Positions 10,269 through 21,718 of a DNA stretch of 64,000 nucleotides are shown in pieces (the stretch's first letter is position 1; each line of letters starts with the position of its first letter). The position numbers and the translations under genes are program-made. Location: the NCBI GenBank assembly GCA_029876055.1, contig CM056875.1:4985001-5049000 (forward strand), read 5' to 3'. The notes beneath the pieces are model-generated. The model was not told the origin of the DNA, did no database searches, and worked only from the letters and a program-made list of their open reading frames with translations. The stretch comes from Madurella fahalii (lineage: Eukaryota > Ascomycota > Sordariomycetes > Sordariales).

Positions 10269-13200
10269 TCAGTCCCCTAATACCGACTCGTCCTCGTCCA
10301 TCTTATCCCCACCTCCGCCGCCATCTTCCTCTTCATCCTCCTCAATGGGATCATTCAACAGCTCTCGCCTCCTCAGATCCTCCATCGACCCCTCCTCTGG
10401 CTCACGCTCATGATCGGACATCCCCGACTCATCATCCTCGGCAACCACGATCTCGGCGCTAAGCGGTCCCTTCTTGCCGGCCGCAGCCGTAGCAGCACCG
10501 CCGGCGCCTCCAGCGCCACCACCAGCGCCGCCACTACCACTACCTCCACCAGCAGGTTGCTTCCCCTTATCCTTCCCCTTGCCCGCCGCCTTCGCCTTGC
10601 CCGGGGCGTCCTTCCGCCTCCCGCCAGCGGCGACCTTCTCGCGCAACTTGACCTCGTCGAGGAAGCCGACCGTCTCCTTGAAGTTGGCGCCGAGCTTGTT
10701 CTGGTTCCGCACCATGCGGCGGCGGAGCTTGCCGGCCTGGGGGCCGACGTGGTCGACGGCCTTGGCGAGCACGGCCAGGACGAGCTTGCCGGCGAGCTCG
10801 CAGAGGGCGCGCTCCAGCTTGAGCTCCTTCCGCTTGCGCTCGGTGGGGGACAGCTTGGCGTCGCCGTGTTCGCCGTCCTCGTCTTCGTCGTCGTCGTCGT
10901 CGTCCTCGTCGTCTTCCTCGTCCGAGAGCTGGTCCAGCGGGTCCTCGTCCTCCCCCGGGTCGTTGAGCGTGCGCTTGATGCATCGCGCGTACGCGCGTTC
11001 GGCGGCTGAGAAGATCTCGATGAGCTCGTTGGTGAGGCCCGGCTGGATGGGCTCGAAGAGCGGGTTGAGGAGGGGGTATTCCTTGCTGCTGTGTAGGGAT
11101 GAGTCGGCGGCGGCGGAGGAGGAGGAAGAGGAAGCGGGGGGTTGGTGTTGGACGGCCTGGCGGAGAGTGGCGAAGAGTACGTGGAGATCACACAACCCGC
11201 CCGTCGCGAACAGCCGCAGCTCGTCGTTGGTGCCTCGTGACGAAAGAGTCCAGATGAGGTTGTTCGCGTAGGTCTTGCGCAGCGACGCGAGACGCTCAAC
11301 CTCGCGGGCGGGAATGCCGGCGCGGGCTTGGACGGCGCCGATTAGGGCGCGGACCTTCCACATGAAATAGAACTGGCAGGATTGGATGGCGAAGGATACC
11401 GCTTCGTCCTCGAGGTCGTCGAGCACCTCGTCGACTTGATCGAGCTTGCCGCGGTGGACTGTGCGGGTGAGGAGCTCGATGGCTGGGTTGGCCGAGTCTT
11501 CGGACTGCCCGGGGGCCTCGAGAACTTCGATGCAGTCGGCGACGCTGGTGAGCTTGCTGATCTTGAGGAGGATGTTGCCAAGCTGGGCGATGGCGGGCGG
11601 CTCCATGTTGCCGCGGTCGCTGAGCTCCTGCGTCTTGTCGAAGTGCCGGAAGGCGTTGATCACGGTTTCCCAAAGTTCTGAGATCTTGGTGTCTGTGAGC
11701 TCCTCCAGCTCGTCATACTTGCGCGCGTGCAAGAGCGCCGCGGTCGCTTCAGCAAGAACGCCTCGGTCGACGTGTCTGTCGAACTGCGTGCAGATTTCGT
11801 CCAGCAAACGGCTGTACGTTGTGGAATCTTGGCGGAGCTGCTGGAAGATGTCCAGGGGCAGCGAGTGCTCCAGCCGTAATACAATTACTGCGGTGCTGGC
11901 CTCGGCTCCGTACTTCTTCAAGAGCCGCGGGATGATGTTGGCTAGGTGTATCGCCGACTCTTCTGCACTGTCGCCAGCGTCCGGCCGCTGCTTCCTCCTA
12001 GTCTCGGAACCAGAAGCCAGACTCAGCCGCACAGCGGATGCAAGCACCTCAAGAAGCACCGACTCCTCGTTGCCCTTCGGTGCTATGGCATTCTTCATAG
12101 CCGCCTCGCTCGAGTTGCGCTTGGATGACGACCGGGATTTCGTGCTTGTCGTGTGATCGTGCAGGAGGTAACCCGACAACAACTCCCAGTTCTTGACTTG
12201 GTCGATCTTCTCGTAGAGAACCTGAGACGCTAGCGAGATGCGGGTCTCAGGTGCCACGGCCTGGACCATCTCGACGGCGATATCAAGGCCACGGGGCGCC
12301 GGCGTGTGATTTTCCTCCTCGAGTTGCGCATCATATGCGGCGAGAAGCTCGGCAAGGCACTTGATGCTAATCCAGTCTCTGCGGGGAGAGAAGTAGTCGT
12401 CGTCCTCGTCTTCGCCAAACAGCTCGTCGACGGCATCGCTGCCTCCCATCTCGTCGATTTTGGTTTCGATCGAGTCGTTAACACAGCCCGCGAAGAAATC
12501 TATGACGGCCCTCCGTACGCGCAGCTCCGCGTCGAAGATCAACCGGCCGACGGAGTCGATCTCGTCCGGCTCGAGCATGCCCGTGTCCTTGAGGATCTGG
12601 ATGACCGAGATGGCGGCAACCCGGACGCTGACATCCGAGTCCTTGGTGGCCATCTCGACCAGACGAGGCCGGAAGCGGTCAATGAAGTGACCCAGCTTCT
12701 CGGCATCACGCTTGAATATCCGCGCGAGCTGTTTGAGAACTTCTTGCCTTGTCTGCGGCATGACGTCGGAGAGCATCCAGCCCAAGTATCGCAGGTACTC
12801 GGGCTCCATGAAGAACGTGGGCAGGTGCCAGATCCATGTGCCCAGAGCCTCGACACACTCAGTTCGGATTTTAGCATCGATATCACGGTACCGGTGGACA
12901 AAGACGGTCTCAAAAAAATCGGTAATCTGCTCCTGGCACAGTTGGCGGTTCTGCTCGGCTTCGTCCAGGTTCTTCTGGATCGCGGCCAGTCGCTCCTTGT
13001 TCCTACCCTTGCGACTCTTCTCGGCCTCGACCTGCTGCGTCATCTTGGTGATGCGGTCATCAAGCTTTTTGGCAACTTCGACCAAGGCCGCCTCCATTGC
13101 GAGTGCGACAGTCGTTGCCGTGTGTCTGAACGGCCGCAGCGTCGATGAGGACATGGACGCCACCCACCTCGCAATGTTCTCCATCAACGCGCTATCCTTA

Positions 13201-14095
13201 TACAGGACGTCAGTCTCATGAAGAACCGTCACAAGAGACCTGAAGAAGCCAACCAGCAGGTCGCGGAACGACTTGCTGGACTTGGCCCTTGAGATCAGCG
13301 GGTAATCCGTAATTCCTTCCTGTAGAGGGGTTGTTAGCACTGTACAAAAGCCTCTGTGGCAACCACATTCGACTTGCCTCGGTGTAGACGTTCTGCAGAT
13401 CGGCCAGCCGATTAGAGCAGTTTTCGGGATCCCGGATGTCGTCTTGCGTGACCTGCTGATCGCAACCGGCCGAAAGGAGGATGCAGTTTACGAGATCGGT
13501 CACAGCGGCGGTGTCGTCCGCCTGGTACTTGTGGTACCATTCCGTGGCGACCTTGTCGGAGGAGTCGCCAGAGGCAAATATATCGGCTAGGCGGTCAAAA
13601 ATCAGCACTTGGACGCCTGACGCGCACGTTGCGAAGCGGCTACGCACCGTAGAGCCCATCCCCGTCGCGACGGGTAATCGCAATCCGAACCGTCTTCTTC
13701 GGGCGACTTGGGAGCTGCGCAGAGTGAATCGGATCGTGTCCCGGCGCGTCGCCGTTTATCTTGGGTTTCTTCGCGGCCGGCTTTCTTGATTTTGGGCGCT
13801 GCGACGACGAGGACTTCCTCTTCTTGGCTGCGCGCTGGGGCTCCTCGGTGGCCGTGTCCTCAGCATCATCTTCGTCGGCATCGCTGGGCTCCTCTGCCTC
13901 ATCGGGCGACTCGTTCTCGGCATCATCGTCATCGTGGTCGGCGTTGCGCTTGCGCTTAGAAGCGGCGGGCGCATCGGGAGTAAACTTAGCGGGCGCTTTC
14001 GTGACGCGTCCGGAGCGGCGCGTGGTGGAAGGGGGAGCTGGCGAGCTCGTCGCGTTGTCTGAGGTCTCCATGAGCGGTAGTCGTCCGGATGACAT
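10269..14095 (-). CDS. Cohesin subunit SA/STAG (Scc3/Psc3-like)
   Basis: HEAT-repeat cohesin subunit that binds the kleisin Rad21/Scc1 and supports DNA loading and sister chromatid cohesion. Exons: 13648-14071 (or to 14095), 13378-13586 and 10269-13319, giving 1227 aa from METSDN; an in-frame ATG 24 bases upstream at 14095 is also possible. The N-terminus is basic and acidic, with KKRKSSSSQRPKSRKP-type nuclear targeting sequence. Next comes GLYADIFASGDSSDKVATEW, assembled across intron 1, then ITDYPLISRAKSSKSFRDLLVGFF, the STAG domain, a coiled coil near KKLDDRITKMTQQVEAEK, and the stromalin conserved domain (FVHRYRDIDAKIRTECVEALGTWI). The C-terminus is long, acidic and Gly-rich. Intron 2 (13320-13377) uses a GC donor. 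An ACGCGT box lies just upstream. Confidence 0.95.
13320..13377 (-). other. GC-AG intron in the Scc3 gene
   Basis: The 58-bp intron has donor GAG/GCAAGT and acceptor CTACAG/GAAGG. No GT donor nearby keeps the frame and joins the conserved NVYTE to EGITDYPLI. GCAAGT is the consensus for the rare GC-AG class of the major spliceosome. Confidence 0.8.
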
Positions 14096-14764
14096 TACAT
14101 TTGTTGTGGTAGATGAGAAGCCCGTTGCTTGGAGGGGCGGCTTCCTTTTCCCTGGCAATTGACGCGTCGAGAAGCAACGGGGATGAATCGCCAGATTATT
14201 TTGGCGGATTGGCGCCCCCACTATAATTGACTACCCATGGCCGCCAACAATAGCGCTACAGTATGCAGTTACCGGGGGCTGCGCACCTCAACCACAGCTC
14301 AAATCAACCGACCTGTCCCCTAGCCGTGTCCGGTTCCGCCCTCCTGCCTCGGCCGTTACTGTGTACGGCAAGCCACCGGAAGTGCTCATTAGGTTATGTA
14401 CTCCTCTTGGTTAATTCTTTTCCTCTTCCTTTTCTTTTTCTTTTTCCTTTGGATTGTACATCTTATAACACTCCTACTAACAATGAAAGAAGTGCGATTG
14501 GATGCCCCCGTTGGCATACCTGGATCGAGGAATCCCTTATCAGCCATGGCTAAGGATGATGGGAAGGAAATGCATGTGGTTGAAAGGTAGCCGTAGTATT
14601 AGAGGGGCCCCCGTCTACCTATCCGGTCCCGCACAACCACTGCGACCAGTCGATTGCAGATGCGCAAGCTATTGAGGAGCATGTCGCAAAGATGAACTGC
14701 TTACCTTTAAAATTTAGCAGCGCTGAATTGACATGAAAAAGAATTTCCTGCTACGCCGGTTGAT
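14096..14764. promoter_or_regulatory. Scc3 promoter and UreD 3' region
   Basis: About 670 bp, with the Scc3 promoter at the left and the UreD 3' end at the right. ACGCGT (MluI cell-cycle box) lies at 14162-14167, 67-91 bases upstream of the two candidate start codons. A T-rich tract occurs near 14412-14450. No gene. Confidence 0.55.
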
Positions 14765-15754
14765 TCATCTCACACACATCAATGACTGGTTACCGAAATT
14801 CTGCGATATGCTGCCCTCCTGGATCAGCATGGACCCGACCCAGAGCCGACCAGCCTCCACCTCAGGAGCTCCGAATTTGACCACGACGCAGCCCCTGACA
14901 TTGGCCGCCGACCACAGCAGTCTGCTGTCCTTCTCCATCCGGACCCTCTCAGCCCGCCACTTCTCCCGCGGTAACAGAGGGTCACCTGCCGTCCGCTTTG
15001 CATCGTCGCTCCGGAAGTCGCGTGCCCCAAGCCGCGGGAGGGCAGCGAATTCAGCCAGGAAGAATTCGCCGAGCGACTTCATCAGGGGCCCTCGCAGCAC
15101 CAGAGTCCCGATGACTCCGACGGAATGCATCGATTCGCGCAGCGTCGGCAGTTGTGGGTGAGACTGATCGCTGTCGAGGATAACAGAATCTCGCACCAAC
15201 AACCGATCCCCGGCTGTCGGGTCGTCACGCAAGGCCCATACCTCGTTGCGGCCTACCCATCGGACGAAGCTCCAGTTCTCCCCACGCGCGGTACGTCCCC
15301 GGGTAACCCAGTCAAGAAGGCACAGCGAGGCGTTCCGCGCCAGCTTAAAGACCTGGACTTGCTCGTAGACGCTATTTTCAAACGGTTGGACCGGATCTGG
15401 AAGCAGACAGAGGGCAGCACCGGCTGCGATCCGGACGCTCATGGTCTGCCGCGTCACAGTGTCGGGCGTCACAGACTTGAAGATCTTGGTGTGCCCCTGC
15501 GTGACAAGGGTCAACTTGGCGCCGGCCTGCACGTCGACAGATAAGTTGACAACATCGCCGGCAACAAGACCGCCGCCATACGAAAGCAGGAACACCAGCA
15601 CGCTCTGGGTCTCGGATGGGCGCGGCGGCGTGATGAGCTTCAGCGGGTACTGGTATGTGAATGCTTCCAGCCCCGAAACGCCCTCGGGGAGAAGTCGGGC
15701 GACGATGCGGCCTTCGCCCGCGACCGAGGAGGACTTGGGAAACGGCGAGTCCAT
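14765..15754 (-). CDS. ureD: Urease accessory protein UreD
   Basis: Scaffold protein that, with UreF and UreG, delivers nickel to apo-urease in the cytosol. Single exon, 329 aa, about the fungal family length. Diagnostic motifs: YQYPLKLITP near the N-terminus, LSYGGGLVAGDVVNLSVDVQAGAKLTLVTQGHTKIFK (about 58-94), LPDPVQPFENSVYEQVQVFKLARNASLCLLDWVTRGR, and the C-terminal block around VIGTLVLRGPLMKSLGEFF. Divergent from the RNA polymerase III gene, with 311 bp between start codons. That gap holds a closely spaced inverted pair of GATAA sites, which suggests control by the nitrogen regulator AreA/NIT2 (inference). The last roughly 10 residues are unusual for the family, so an unrecognised terminal intron is possible. 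Confidence 0.95.
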   Translation of the reverse strand: MDSPFPKSSSVAGEGRIVARLLPEGVSGLEAFTYQYPLKLITPPRPSETQSVLVFLLSYGGGLVAGDVVNLSVDVQAGAKLTLVTQGHTKIFKSVTPDTVTRQTMSVRIAAGAALCLLPDPVQPFENSVYEQVQVFKLARNASLCLLDWVTRGRTARGENWSFVRWVGRNEVWALRDDPTAGDRLLVRDSVILDSDQSHPQLPTLRESMHSVGVIGTLVLRGPLMKSLGEFFLAEFAALPRLGARDFRSDDAKRTAGDPLLPREKWRAERVRMEKDSRLLWSAANVRGCVVVKFGAPEVEAGRLWVGSMLIQEGSISQNFGNQSLMCVR

Positions 15755-16065
15755 GGTGCGCGCCGTGTCCCGTCACTTCATGCCGGCGCCTGTGCACTGC
15801 ATCCGAACCCAGGCGGTGCAATAGCGAAGTTCGGCGACCAAGCAAATCGGCTAGAGGGTCGATTACAGTAACAACCAAGGCCGATAAAGAACCCTTATCG
15901 TGTTGCCTGCCCCTCCTTCAGCTGTCGTCCCCCACCAGGATCCCCTGGCTCAAGCAACTTTTTGGTGGGGCAGAAGTTTAGAAATGCTACGCTACCTCGC
16001 ATTCATTCTTCTCTCGTGGCCCCATTCATCACAGAATTAAACGCCCAGCTACACGCATTTACTAG
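15755..16065. promoter_or_regulatory. Divergent promoter, UreD / Rpc4
   Basis: A 311-bp gap between divergent start codons. CGATAA at 15882-15887 and TTATCG at 15895-15900 form an inverted pair of GATA-factor sites with 7 bases between them, about 130-145 bases upstream of the UreD start. Confidence 0.6.
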
Positions 16066-17873
16066 ATGCCTCCAAAACCGACAGCCAGAGGACGCGGCCG
16101 TGGCCGTGGCCGGGGAGGGACAGCCCGCGCCGCCGCCGTCGCCGCCGCTGCGGCTTCCCACACTGACGATGCTGTACAACCCTCAGAGTCGAGTGCTCCG
16201 ACAGAGACTGCAACTGCAGCCAATCCGCCTGCTCCGGCGACGGCCACAACAGCGCCCTCCGATTCAAGACCCGCCGCGGCCGCTCCGGCTGTGGCACCAT
16301 CACAGACTACGGCCACATCCAGCAGCACCCCCGCATCAGCTTCGGCCAGCCGTGGGCCCAGCTCCAGCAAATTCAAGCCCAAGGCCGTCCGTCGGAGCGA
16401 AGCCGAGCGTGCTCGTCTTGCTGAGGAACAGGCGAGGATACAGGCGGGCAGAGATGCTGAAGAGGCACGACGGCTCGCGCACCTCAACCGTGTTCGCGGG
16501 CGGGGCCGTGGTCGCGGTCGCGGAGGATTCCTCAGGGACAACTTCCGTAGTTCGGCAGCCGCTGGGCCCTTGTCAGCCGGAACCAGCCGTAAGCTGCTAT
16601 TTCGTTGCGCCTATTCTCTCCCAACTCGATCGCTAACGTCGTGGTTACAGTCGGCGAAGGAGGCCCCTCGGGCGCAAGCGGCTACGCTTTTGCTTCGGGC
16701 TCCCGCTCGGGCTCCGGCTCCGGTTTTGTCAAGGGAGACGGAGAGGGCGACGGGGGCAAGGGAGTATATGGCGCGTCAGGCATTATCGACCGCGATAGAA
16801 TCAACGCCGATATGCTCTATAACTACGTGGAACCTGAGGAAGAGGACGATTCGCGCGCCACCATTGTCTCTACCAAGAGGAAAAAGGCCATGCTTCCCAT
16901 GGGTATCCGACGCGTGGAGCATAAGGAAGAGGAAGTCACCATCACAACTGCCGCTGAGATCGAGGCCCAGGAGAAAGCAGGAGCTGCAGACGAGCACGAG
17001 TCAGAGGAGGAGGGTCTGTTTGTCGATGGGCCTTCAGGCGAGAATGTGTCAGAACCGCCTAGGGATGAGGCTGTCTGGGAGCACGCAGTACCGCAGCCGC
17101 GCAGCCATGTCGGAATCAAGACGGAGGACAGCGAAGGTCAGGGGATGGACCTGGATGAGATCTCAGAGGGCATGAAAGCGCCCGAATCGCCAGAGCAGAA
17201 GAAGAAGGTGCTTGCTCAGCCGGGGGGCGAACCGAAACCCAAGAAATCGGCCGCTCCAAAAGATCCCGAGGCCGAGATCATCGCACAGGACCTGCAGCGC
17301 ATGCTCAACATGTTTACTCTCCAAGGCAGCGATGGGGGAGCGTCGCCTCTAGAAGGGCATATGTTCCTCTTCCAGTTCCCACGCATTCTACCGCCATTGA
17401 AGGTGGCCCGGCGGGATGACGATGCCGCCAAAACGCTGATAAAACCGGAGGCTGGCAACGATGACCTCGTCATGTCGGATCGGCCCGCCGATGGCACTCA
17501 CAACGCCGCCCACATCGATCTCACTCAGGATGCCGACGGGGTCAAGAAAGAAGCCGACGGTGGAGCCGAGGAGGAAGAGGACGGCCTCGAGGTAGGGGGC
17601 TACATTGGCAACCTGGTGGTGCGCAAGTCCGGGAGGGTTGAGCTGAGCTGGGGCGGGCTGCCGCTGGAGGCCGGGCCGGGCGTGCAAGCCAATTTCCTGC
17701 AAACGGCCGTATTAATCGAGGATGCTGAGACTAAGCCTACCGACGTGAGCCGGTACGCGGGGGCGGCATATGGCATGGGTAAGATTCAGGGGTCATTTGC
17801 CTTGGCACCCATATGGAGCGAGGAGGAGGATTGGGTGGTGGATCCTAAGGACCTGGAGATTCCCCAGGAGTGA
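16066..17873 (+). CDS. DNA-directed RNA polymerase III subunit Rpc4 (Rpc53-like)
   Basis: Subunit of the Rpc4/Rpc5 (yeast Rpc53/Rpc37) heterodimer of RNA polymerase III, acting in initiation, termination and reinitiation on tRNA and 5S genes. Exons 16066-16588 and 16651-17873, 581 aa; the 62-bp intron has GTAAGC, CTAAC and TTACAG. The N-terminus has two Arg-Gly clusters (RGRGRGRGRGG near 8-18 and about 143-153) around an Ala/Thr/Pro-rich stretch and a charged helix (FKPKAVRRSEAERARLAEEQAR). The middle is acidic. The conserved RPC4 domain is C-terminal: FPRILPPLK and then GGYIGNLVVRKSGRVELSWGG (about 490-510), ending in EDWVVDPKDLEIPQE. Length and order match the family. Confidence 0.93.
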
Positions 17874-18458
17874 ATGGTATATTTTGTTGGTTTTGGCAGG
17901 GTGCTTAACGGAGGGGAATTATCCTCTGTCACCCTCGGCATTTCTGCCGAACGGGGATCGGCTGGTGGGTAAGATTATTGGCTCCTTGCCAGGTATTTTT
18001 ACTGGGTATCGGTTTGAGATTGGGAAAAGGGATTGTGAAACCTTTAGAGGGATGGTGTATGAATTAGATACCCCGGATCACCGGTATGCCCTATAGAGGA
18101 CTCTCTGGGCTTGAAACCTAGGAGCCTTCCTTAGTGTGACTAGAATCCGAAGCCGAACCTGTTTGCCGCCTCGGGACGGTCGTTCCGAACCGTCCTCTCG
18201 GGCCCTACCCAGCTTCCCCGCCTTCTGGCCTCACACCATCCCCACTTGATTTCCGGTAGAATCTCTGACTCCGGTACCTGACATAGCTTAGCGGCGTACG
18301 TATACACCATGGGCATCGACGATGTGATAAGGGCTAGGGAGCGGACATGTTAAACAAATTCCAAAAGGACTACGGCCTAGCTGAATATCAACACAAGACC
18401 TTTGCGTTGACATATTATTCAAGTCACTCTGAGAACACCGCTTGTCAGAGAGCGCAGA
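17874..18458. other. Spacer between Rpc4 and the FAD monooxygenase
   Basis: About 585 bp between two same-strand genes. No gene or repeat recognised. Confidence 0.6.
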
Positions 18459-19951
18459 ATGGCGGAACAGAATGGTACCGGCGAGGGGATACACCTCGTC
18501 ATTATCGGCGCCGGGCTAGCCGGTTTGGCCGCAGCGCTGTCAACGAAGCTGGCGAATCCGGCACATAAGGTGACGATTTTGGAGGCAGTGAAGGAGCTGC
18601 AGGAGATTGGGGTGAGCTGATAGTCCTCTTCGCATTGAGCACGTTCAAATTGGAGGGGTGCTTGGGGGGTTTGGGGAGTTTGCCAACACAACCCCTGAGT
18701 TCACACCACTTCTCCCCCCACCTCCCCCCCTATTTTTCTCTCCCCTGTAATCAAAAATAAGCAACAGAACCTAACCCAACCACACCCGTACAGGCCGGCC
18801 TCCAAATCACCCCCAACGGCACCCGCCTCCTATCCCACTGGGGCCTCGCCCCAACCCTCGCCCCGCTCGCCGCCGTCCCGACCTCCCTCTCGGTCCGCCG
18901 CTACGACGGTACCAAGCTGCTCGCCCACGAGCCGGACCTGCAGGGCCAGGTGCGCGCCCGCTACGGGCACCCGCTCTGGGACCTGCACCGCGTCGACCTG
19001 CAGCAGGTGATGGTGGCGCGGTGCGGGGCGCTGGGCGTGGACCTGCGGCTGGGGGCGCGGGCGGTGCGCGTCGACTTCGAGGGCGCCGTGGTGCACCTGC
19101 AGGACGGCGCGGCGGTGCGCGGCGACGCGGTGCTCCTGGCCGACGGGCTGTGGAGCGCCATCCGGCCCGCCTTCGTCGGCCGCCCCAGCCCGCCCCTCGC
19201 CACGGGCGACTTGGCCTACCGCATCACGCTCCGCCGCGACGACATCGACGGCGACGACGAGCTGCGCGCCTGGGCAGCGCGCCCCACGGTGCATTTCTGG
19301 ATCGGCCCCCGCGCCCACTGCGCGGGCTACTCGCTCCGCGGCGGCGACGCGTACAATCTCGTCTTCGTGTGCCCCGATGACATGCCCAGTGGGGTGGCGA
19401 AGTTGGAGGGGGAGATGGAGGAGATGCGGGAGAGGTTCGCGGGGTGGGATCCGCTGCTGGGCAGGTTTCTGAGGCAGGTCAAGGGGAAGGTGCGGAAGTG
19501 GCGGCTGATGTGGCTGGATGCGCTGCCGGACTGGGCGAATGACGCGGGCACCTTCTTCATGGCCGGGGATTGTTGCCATCCGATGTTGCCCTATCTCGCG
19601 CAGGGGGCAAACTCGAGTCTGGAGGATGGGGCCGTGTTGGGGTCGCTGCTCGGGCGGGTGAAGAAGAGCGAGAAGGAGAGGCAACTGCCGTGCGTGTCGA
19701 GGCTGTATCAGGAGCTGAGGCAGGATAGGGGGTGGAGAATTCAGCTGGAGACGTTTAAGCAGAGGGATGACTCGCATATGGAGGATGGGGAGAAACAGGA
19801 GAGGAGGGACGCGTTAATGGTGAGCATGCTAGGCAAGGAGGTCAAGGCCCCGTTCCCGAGCAGGTGGACATGTCCTGAGATCCAGCAGTTTCTATACGGC
19901 TATGATGCTTATGCCGAGGCGGAGAGGGCATATCAGGAGAACCCATTCTGA
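18459..19951 (+). CDS. FAD-dependent monooxygenase, salicylate-hydroxylase-like
   Basis: Flavoprotein aromatic hydroxylase family (NAD(P)H, O2 and FAD dependent); substrate unknown. Exons 18459-18611 and 18794-19951, 436 aa, with a 182-bp intron. Exon 1 is essentially the Rossmann motif HLVIIGAGLAGLAAALS, followed by LEAVKELQEIG; splicing gives EIG/AGLQITPNGTRLL, as in salicylate hydroxylases. Other signatures: RVDLQQVMV, VLLADGLWSAIRP (the DG motif), and AGDCCHPMLPYLAQGANSSLEDGAVLGSLL (FAD ribityl-binding GD motif). The gene is convergent with a monocarboxylate-type transporter. The pair could serve aromatic-acid use, but nothing in the sequence proves a joint role. An antisense 315-codon ORF here is a GC-driven shadow. 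Confidence 0.92.
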
Positions 19952-20200
19952 GAGAGACGAGGCGCAGAGTGCTATGTATTTTGCGTTCCATCGCCGTGGG
20001 ACTGGTTTTGAATTGGAGTCGTCCTTCGCTGCAATTTGTGATATCTGGTGCATGGTTCTCATTCTTCATATCTCAGTAGCCAAACCGAACCCAATAGGAT
20101 ATTTTTCCCCACCCGTTCTCAAAATGTCTTACACAGCTGCAGGTACGTGTCTCAGATTATTGCAACAGTTAGTATCCAATGGGATGCCCATCACCGTTTC

Positions 20201-21718
20201 TCAGATTTTCACCCATAGCCTAAAACCCGTTACGGCGCACCGCGCCCCGGCGAGCGTCGTAGCCCCTAGTACAATCACAAGCCCAGCCCTGGACAACAAT
20301 GTCAGTTATATGCTTCCCTTTCTGGAGGTTACGGGAGGGGTCTTGCGCGCAAACGCTGCGTCTCAGGAGCATTATCCCTTAACCCCCGAGGCTGCCGTGG
20401 AGAATGATGAACAGTCCAGATTGTACATACCACACCTGTGCCCACAGATAGTCGCCTCCAGACTTGTCAATTATAGCGCCGGCCGTTGGCGGCCCCGCGA
20501 GCGCAGCGAAGCCGCCGAGGGTGCAGATCATGCCGAACCGCGTGCCCATCTTTCTCGGGTCCTTGGTCAAGCTGGCTAACGCGCCGCCAAACACTCCCTG
20601 TGCGGCGCCGTTCGCCAGGCCAAAGAATGCGGAAAACACGTACATGCCCGTTCGCGTAGTCACGCCGGTCCATGCAAAGATCATGCAACCGAGGACTAGG
20701 GCCTGGAATGCGTACAGATTAATGGGTCCAATGTGCCGGTCTGCTAGATAGCCCACCACGGGTCTGATCGGGACGCTCATCCCGTTTGTGATGAGGAGTA
20801 GCTGGACCGAGTCGGTCGTAGAGAACTTGATGACGTTGCGCGCATATGCGTTGATCTTGTTGAGCATGAGCAGAACGCTACCGTGTTATCGGTCGCGATG
20901 TTTGAGGTGGCTGCACTTACATAGAAGAAGCCGAAATAGAGTGCCCAGAAGAAGAGGAACGCACCCAACATGTATAAGCAGTAGGGCCCCTCCTTGAAGG
21001 CATCCCACTCGACGAGAGGCCCCGACTTCCTCGGCTTAAGTTGCGGTCTCACTATCAGGACTGCGAGGATCGATATAAACAACGCTACGAAAGCAGCGCA
21101 CCGGACCGCCCACGGGAAGCCCACCTGTGGTATCAGGTACTGAATAGTCGCGGGAAAGATCACACTCCCTAGACCGGTCCCCGTGGCGGAAATGGCCATT
21201 GCTGAAGCCCGCTTCGTCTTAAAGTAGGAGTTGATGACGGATAAAGGAGGCATGAATATGATGCCCAGACCCAATCCCGTACACAACCCCTGGGCGAGGA
21301 AGATCTGCCAGTACTCCGAGGCGAGGCTCGTCATGAAAGTCCCAAACACGACCAAGGACGAACCACCAACGATGGTCGACTTGACGTATCCGGCATCGGC
21401 AAGTCTGCCGGAAAACGTGCACATAGCAAAGGCGAGGAAGACCTGCAGAGAGCCTATCCATGATATTTGGGCCTCGGGTAGTTTGAGCGTGTCCCGGTAG
21501 TAGAGCTGATATACACCAAACGTGGAGGGGTAGCCCCAAGCCATCATGTTGAGGAGACAACCCGCCAAGACCTGAGACCAAGCAAGAAGACCTCCGTCGG
21601 GAGGCTGGAATTCGTCGTGGGCTCGACGGGTAGCATCCTCGTCCCCTAATTCGTCATCAGTGAGAGAGGGCTGCCTGTTGCAAGGCGCTGACTTTTCGAC
21701 ATCGGCTTCGACGGGCAT
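20201..21718 (-). CDS. MFS transporter, monocarboxylate (MCT/MCH)-like
   Basis: Plasma-membrane-type secondary transporter; substrate unknown. Exons 20921-21718, 20431-20855 and 20201-20288, 436 aa. The N-terminal cytosolic tail ends in PPDGGLLAWSQVLAGCLLNMMAWGYPSTFGVYQ, the MCT-type PDGG-W entry to helix 1. Further signatures: SWIGSLQVFLAFAMCTFSGRLADAGY, GLGLGIIFMPPLSVINSYFKTKRASAMAIS, and NGMSVPIRPVVGYLADRHIG in the second half. The last exon (88 bp) is inferred: splicing GTG TG/GTATGT to TTGTCCAG/G rebuilds a twelfth membrane helix (AGLVIVLGATTLAGARCAV) and ends in FRLWVKI. Without it the protein would stop after an unrelated WYVQSGLF tail. Intron 1 is 65 bp, intron 2 is 142 bp. Confidence 0.88.

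Noticed and set aside
10373..11299. 308-codon alternative frame within the cohesin gene
   Set aside because: Same-strand frame shadow of the acidic and Gly-rich cohesin C-terminus, made only of Ser/Arg/Thr/Pro runs.
18830..19777. 315-codon minus-strand ORF opposite the FAD monooxygenase
   Set aside because: Arg/Pro/Ala/His-rich with no motif; the plus strand encodes a clear flavoprotein. A GC-driven antisense shadow.
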